From contig NZ_CP077084.1 in NCBI RefSeq assembly GCF_014268275.3, forward strand, positions 6,010,501 through 6,074,500: DNA of 64,000 nt, in the 5' to 3' direction. Made by a program: the position numbers and the translations under genes. The stretch is from Pseudomonas tritici. Its GTDB lineage: Bacteria; Pseudomonadota; Gammaproteobacteria; Pseudomonadales; Pseudomonadaceae. The notes beneath the pieces are model-generated. The model had not been told where the DNA came from. It searched no databases and worked only from the letters and a program-made list of their open reading frames with translations. Shown here one piece after another: positions 61,727-64,000 of this stretch (position 1 is the stretch's first letter; each line of letters starts with the position of its first letter).

Positions 61727-63154
61727 ATGTCTGCCAACGTTGCCTACTTGCAAGATTCCCAGGCGCTGGATCAACTCCAGACCCTGTTCGATGCGCAACG
61801 CTGCGCCTACGCCGCCAACCCGATGCCACCGGCCGCACAGCGCCAACAATGGCTGAAGGCGCTGCGTGATTTGCTCAGCGACGAGCGCCAGGCGTTGATC
61901 AACGCGATCAGCCAGGACTTCAGCCACCGCAGCGCCGACGAAACCCTGTTCGCCGAACTGATGCCCAGCCTGCATGGCATTCACTATGCCAGCAAACACC
62001 TGAAGGGCTGGATGAAACCGTCCCGGCGAGCTGTAGGCATTGCCTTCCAACCGGCTTCGGCCAAAGTTATCTACCAGCCCTTGGGCGTTATCGGCGTGAT
62101 CGTGCCCTGGAATTACCCGCTGTACTTGGCCATCGGTCCGCTGGTCGGCGCGTTGGCGGCGGGTAACCGGGTGATGCTCAAGCTCAGCGAATCTACCCCC
62201 GCGACCGGCGAACTGCTCAAGGCGCTGCTGGCAAAGGTCTTCCCGGAGGATTTGGTGTGCGTGGTGCTGGGTGAAGCCGAAGTAGGCATGGCGTTTTCCA
62301 AGCTGCCCTTCGACCACCTGTTGTTTACCGGTGCCACCAGCATCGGCAAGCATGTAATGCGTGCAGCGGCCGAACACCTCACGCCGATCACACTCGAGTT
62401 GGGCGGCAAGTCGCCAGCCATCGTGTCCGCTGATGTACCGCTCAAGGACGCTGCCGAGCGCATTGCCTTCGGTAAAGCGTTGAACGCCGGCCAGACCTGC
62501 GTGGCGCCCGACTACGTGCTGGTGCCGGAAGATCGTGTCGAGGGTTTCGTCGAGGCCTACACCCAGGCCATTCGCGGGTTTTATCCGACCCTGGCCGACA
62601 ACCCGGACTACACCGCCATCATCAACGAGCGACAACTGGCCCGGCTCAACGCTTACGTGAAAGACGCCACCGACAAGGGCGCCACCCTGATCCCGCTGTA
62701 CGACCAGGGCCAGGCGCGGCGCATGGCTCACAGCCTGCTGCTGAATGTCAGCGATGATATGACCATGATGCAGGACGAAATCTTCGGCCCGGTGCTACCG
62801 ATCGTGCCGTATCGCGGCATCGACCAAGCCTTTGCCTACATCAACCAGCGCCCTCGCCCACTGGCCCTGTATTACTTCGGCTACAACAAGGGCGAGCAAA
62901 ACCGCGTGCTCCACGAAACCCATTCCGGTGGCGTGTGCCTGAACGACACCTTGCTGCACGTGGCCCAGGACGATATGCCGTTTGGCGGCATCGGACCGTC
63001 GGGCATGGGCCATTACCACGGTCACGAAGGTTTTCTTACCTTCAGCAAAGCCAAGGGTGTGTTGGTGAAACAACGCCTGAACGCGGCGAAGTTGATCTAC
63101 CCGCCCTACGGCAAATCAATCCAGAAGTTGATCCAGAAGCTGTTCGTTCGCTGA
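61727..63154 (+). CDS. laoC: Aldehyde dehydrogenase LaoC (coniferyl-aldehyde dehydrogenase type)
   Basis: A 475-residue NAD-dependent aldehyde dehydrogenase. LELGGKSPAIV carries the general base region and Cys258 in NAGQTCVAPDYVL is the nucleophile. The sequence is of the coniferyl-aldehyde dehydrogenase/long-chain fatty aldehyde group. By synteny with PAO1 PA0366 it would oxidise long-chain aldehydes from alcohols. First gene of the laoC-laoB-laoA set; a palindromic operator lies upstream. Confidence 0.87.
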   Translation: MSANVAYLQDSQALDQLQTLFDAQRCAYAANPMPPAAQRQQWLKALRDLLSDERQALINAISQDFSHRSADETLFAELMPSLHGIHYASKHLKGWMKPSRRAVGIAFQPASAKVIYQPLGVIGVIVPWNYPLYLAIGPLVGALAAGNRVMLKLSESTPATGELLKALLAKVFPEDLVCVVLGEAEVGMAFSKLPFDHLLFTGATSIGKHVMRAAAEHLTPITLELGGKSPAIVSADVPLKDAAERIAFGKALNAGQTCVAPDYVLVPEDRVEGFVEAYTQAIRGFYPTLADNPDYTAIINERQLARLNAYVKDATDKGATLIPLYDQGQARRMAHSLLLNVSDDMTMMQDEIFGPVLPIVPYRGIDQAFAYINQRPRPLALYYFGYNKGEQNRVLHETHSGGVCLNDTLLHVAQDDMPFGGIGPSGMGHYHGHEGFLTFSKAKGVLVKQRLNAAKLIYPPYGKSIQKLIQKLFVR

Positions 63155-63182
63155 TACCGCCACCCACGGGATAACAATAACA

Positions 63183-63728
63183 ATGAACCCTAGCCTGACT
63201 GATTCACCTGCGCTTTCACGGCGCGGCGTCTTGAAAATCGGCTTGTGTGCCAGCGCCTTCCTGGCCACCGCCGGGCTCGGCGCCAGCCTCAGCGGTTGCT
63301 CCAGCAGCACGCCGGCCAGCGGCTTTGCCATGTTGCGCAGCAGTGACTTGCCCTTCTTGCGCGCGGTTATCCCAGTGCTGCTCGAAGGCGTCGCCAGCGC
63401 CCAGGAAGTCGCCCGCGGGATTGAAGACACGCTTAAGAAGCTCGACTTCAGCCTGCAGCGCCTGTCGCCGGAGATGTTCAAGCTCACCCAGCAACTGTTC
63501 GACGTGCTGGGCATGGGCATTACCCGTGGGCCGTTGACCGGGATCTGGGGCAGTTGGGAAAACGCCAGCGGCGAACAGATCCGCAACTTTTTGCACCGCT
63601 GGGAAAACAGCTACCTGAACCTGCTGCGCATGGGCCAAGGCTCGCTGCTCAAGCTGGTGATCATGGCCTGGTACTTCCAGCCGGCGTCCTGGGCGCATTG
63701 CGGCTATCCGGGCCCGCCGAAGATTTAG
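63183..63728 (+). CDS. laoB: Twin-arginine signal protein LaoB-like
   Basis: A 181-residue protein with an apparent Tat signal: SRRGVLKIGLCASAFLATAG, followed by LSGCSSS, where the cysteine may be a lipobox. The rest (FLRAVIPVLLEGVASAQEVA, WYFQPASWAHCGYPGPPKI) resembles gluconate 2-dehydrogenase subunit 3-like proteins associated with GMC oxidoreductases. It would pair with the LaoA alcohol dehydrogenase next to it. Detailed function unknown. Confidence 0.78.
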   Translation: MNPSLTDSPALSRRGVLKIGLCASAFLATAGLGASLSGCSSSTPASGFAMLRSSDLPFLRAVIPVLLEGVASAQEVARGIEDTLKKLDFSLQRLSPEMFKLTQQLFDVLGMGITRGPLTGIWGSWENASGEQIRNFLHRWENSYLNLLRMGQGSLLKLVIMAWYFQPASWAHCGYPGPPKI

Positions 63729-63747
63729 CCTTGATAACCCAATCAAA

Positions 63748-63836
63748 TGTGGGAGCTGGCTTGCCTGCGATAGCGGTGGATCAGCCATAAATGCACTGCC
63801 AGACAGACCGCCATCGCAGGCAAGCCAGCTCCCACA
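63748..63836. repeat. REP inverted pair inside the lao operon
   Basis: TGTGGGAGCTGGCTTGCCTG mirrored by CAGGCAAGCCAGCTCCCACA. It separates laoB and laoA by about 146 bases, so it sits within a presumed operon rather than at its end. Confidence 0.83.
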
Positions 63837-63874
63837 TTGACCGCAACTCCGTACAAAAATAAGAGTGCACTTTT

Positions 63875-64000
63875 ATGCCCGTACCTGATCTGTTCCGCGA
63901 CGGCATGGCCCGTGGCTGGAAAACCCATAACGGCGCCGCCCTCGACAGCGACCTGACCCTGGAAGCCGATGTGGCGATCATCGGCAGCGGCGCAGGTGGC
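63875..64000 (+). CDS. laoA: GMC family alcohol dehydrogenase LaoA, 5' end only
   Basis: The first 42 codons are present and open to the window edge. MPVPDLFRDGMARGWKTHNG is followed by VAIIGSGAGG, the FAD-binding GxGxxG motif of GMC oxidoreductases. By synteny with PAO1 PA0364 it is LaoA, which oxidises long-chain alcohols to aldehydes. The gene continues beyond the window. Confidence 0.75.
   Translation, partial: MPVPDLFRDGMARGWKTHNGAALDSDLTLEADVAIIGSGAGG

Noticed and set aside
3042..63836. CRISPR array suggested by many repeated palindromes
   Set aside because: The repeats are dispersed singly between genes as inverted pairs with no regular spacers and no cas genes.

Overview
The window is chromosomal DNA from a Pseudomonas of the fluorescens group. 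Gene content and order resemble the P. aeruginosa PAO1 stretch from rhlE through bioA, pil-chp, gshB, pyrRBC', pilT, proC, metXW, rdgB, hemW, thiSG, rpoH, ftsXEY to the lao cluster. That comparison is from memory, not from a search. The many inverted-pair repeats (TGTGGGAGC with GCTGGCTTGCC or GCGGGCTTGC) are also typical of the group. I saw no rRNA, tRNA, CRISPR array, insertion sequence or prophage.

Layout. (1) 1-6.9 kb: a solute-binding protein, the DEAD-box helicase rhlE, yceI with a cytochrome b561, bioA and rsmE. (2) 6.9-22.4 kb: an accessory block between rsmE and chpC. It holds a gltI-ridA-dadA-like module with a divergent LysR gene, a TrhA/hemolysin-III protein, a complete malonate decarboxylase operon (mdcABCDEGH-madLM, with mdcR convergent), an unknown membrane protein, a small DUF6124-type gene behind an elaborate structured leader, and a small Ntox44-type toxin with a probable membrane-anchored immunity partner. 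(3) 22.4-32.1 kb: the Pil-Chp twitching system (pilGHIJ-chpA-chpC) without pilK or chpB. (4) 32.3-38.2 kb: gshB, a TonB paralogue, algH/yqgE, ruvX, pyrR, pyrB and an inactive dihydroorotase pyrC'. (5) 38.4-47.7 kb: a TM2 protein, an NlpC/P60 peptidase, pilT, yggS, proC, yggT, metX, metW, a DUF4426 protein, rdgB, hemW and a DUF3392 protein. (6) 47.8-64 kb: trmB, thiG, thiS, a DUF423 protein, mtgA, rpoH, ftsX-ftsE-ftsY, two M16 peptidase subunits, rsmD, a YheT-type hydrolase, a sulfurtransferase, then laoR/laoC/laoB and the start of laoA, cut by the window end.

Functional logic. The malonate genes encode uptake, ACP prosthetic-group synthesis and attachment, and decarboxylation to acetate equivalents. 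The dadA-like and ridA genes pair oxidation of an amine or amino acid with hydrolysis of the reactive imine, next to an amino-acid binding protein. The lao genes oxidise long-chain alcohols through aldehydes to acids under a TetR repressor whose probable operator is visible.

The most interesting unexplained signal is the leader of the small gene at 20609-20863. In RNA sense, the 9-mer CTGTTTAGG occurs twice and its exact complement once between them. The downstream copy overlaps the Shine-Dalgarno sequence. This is the geometry of a two-state RNA switch.
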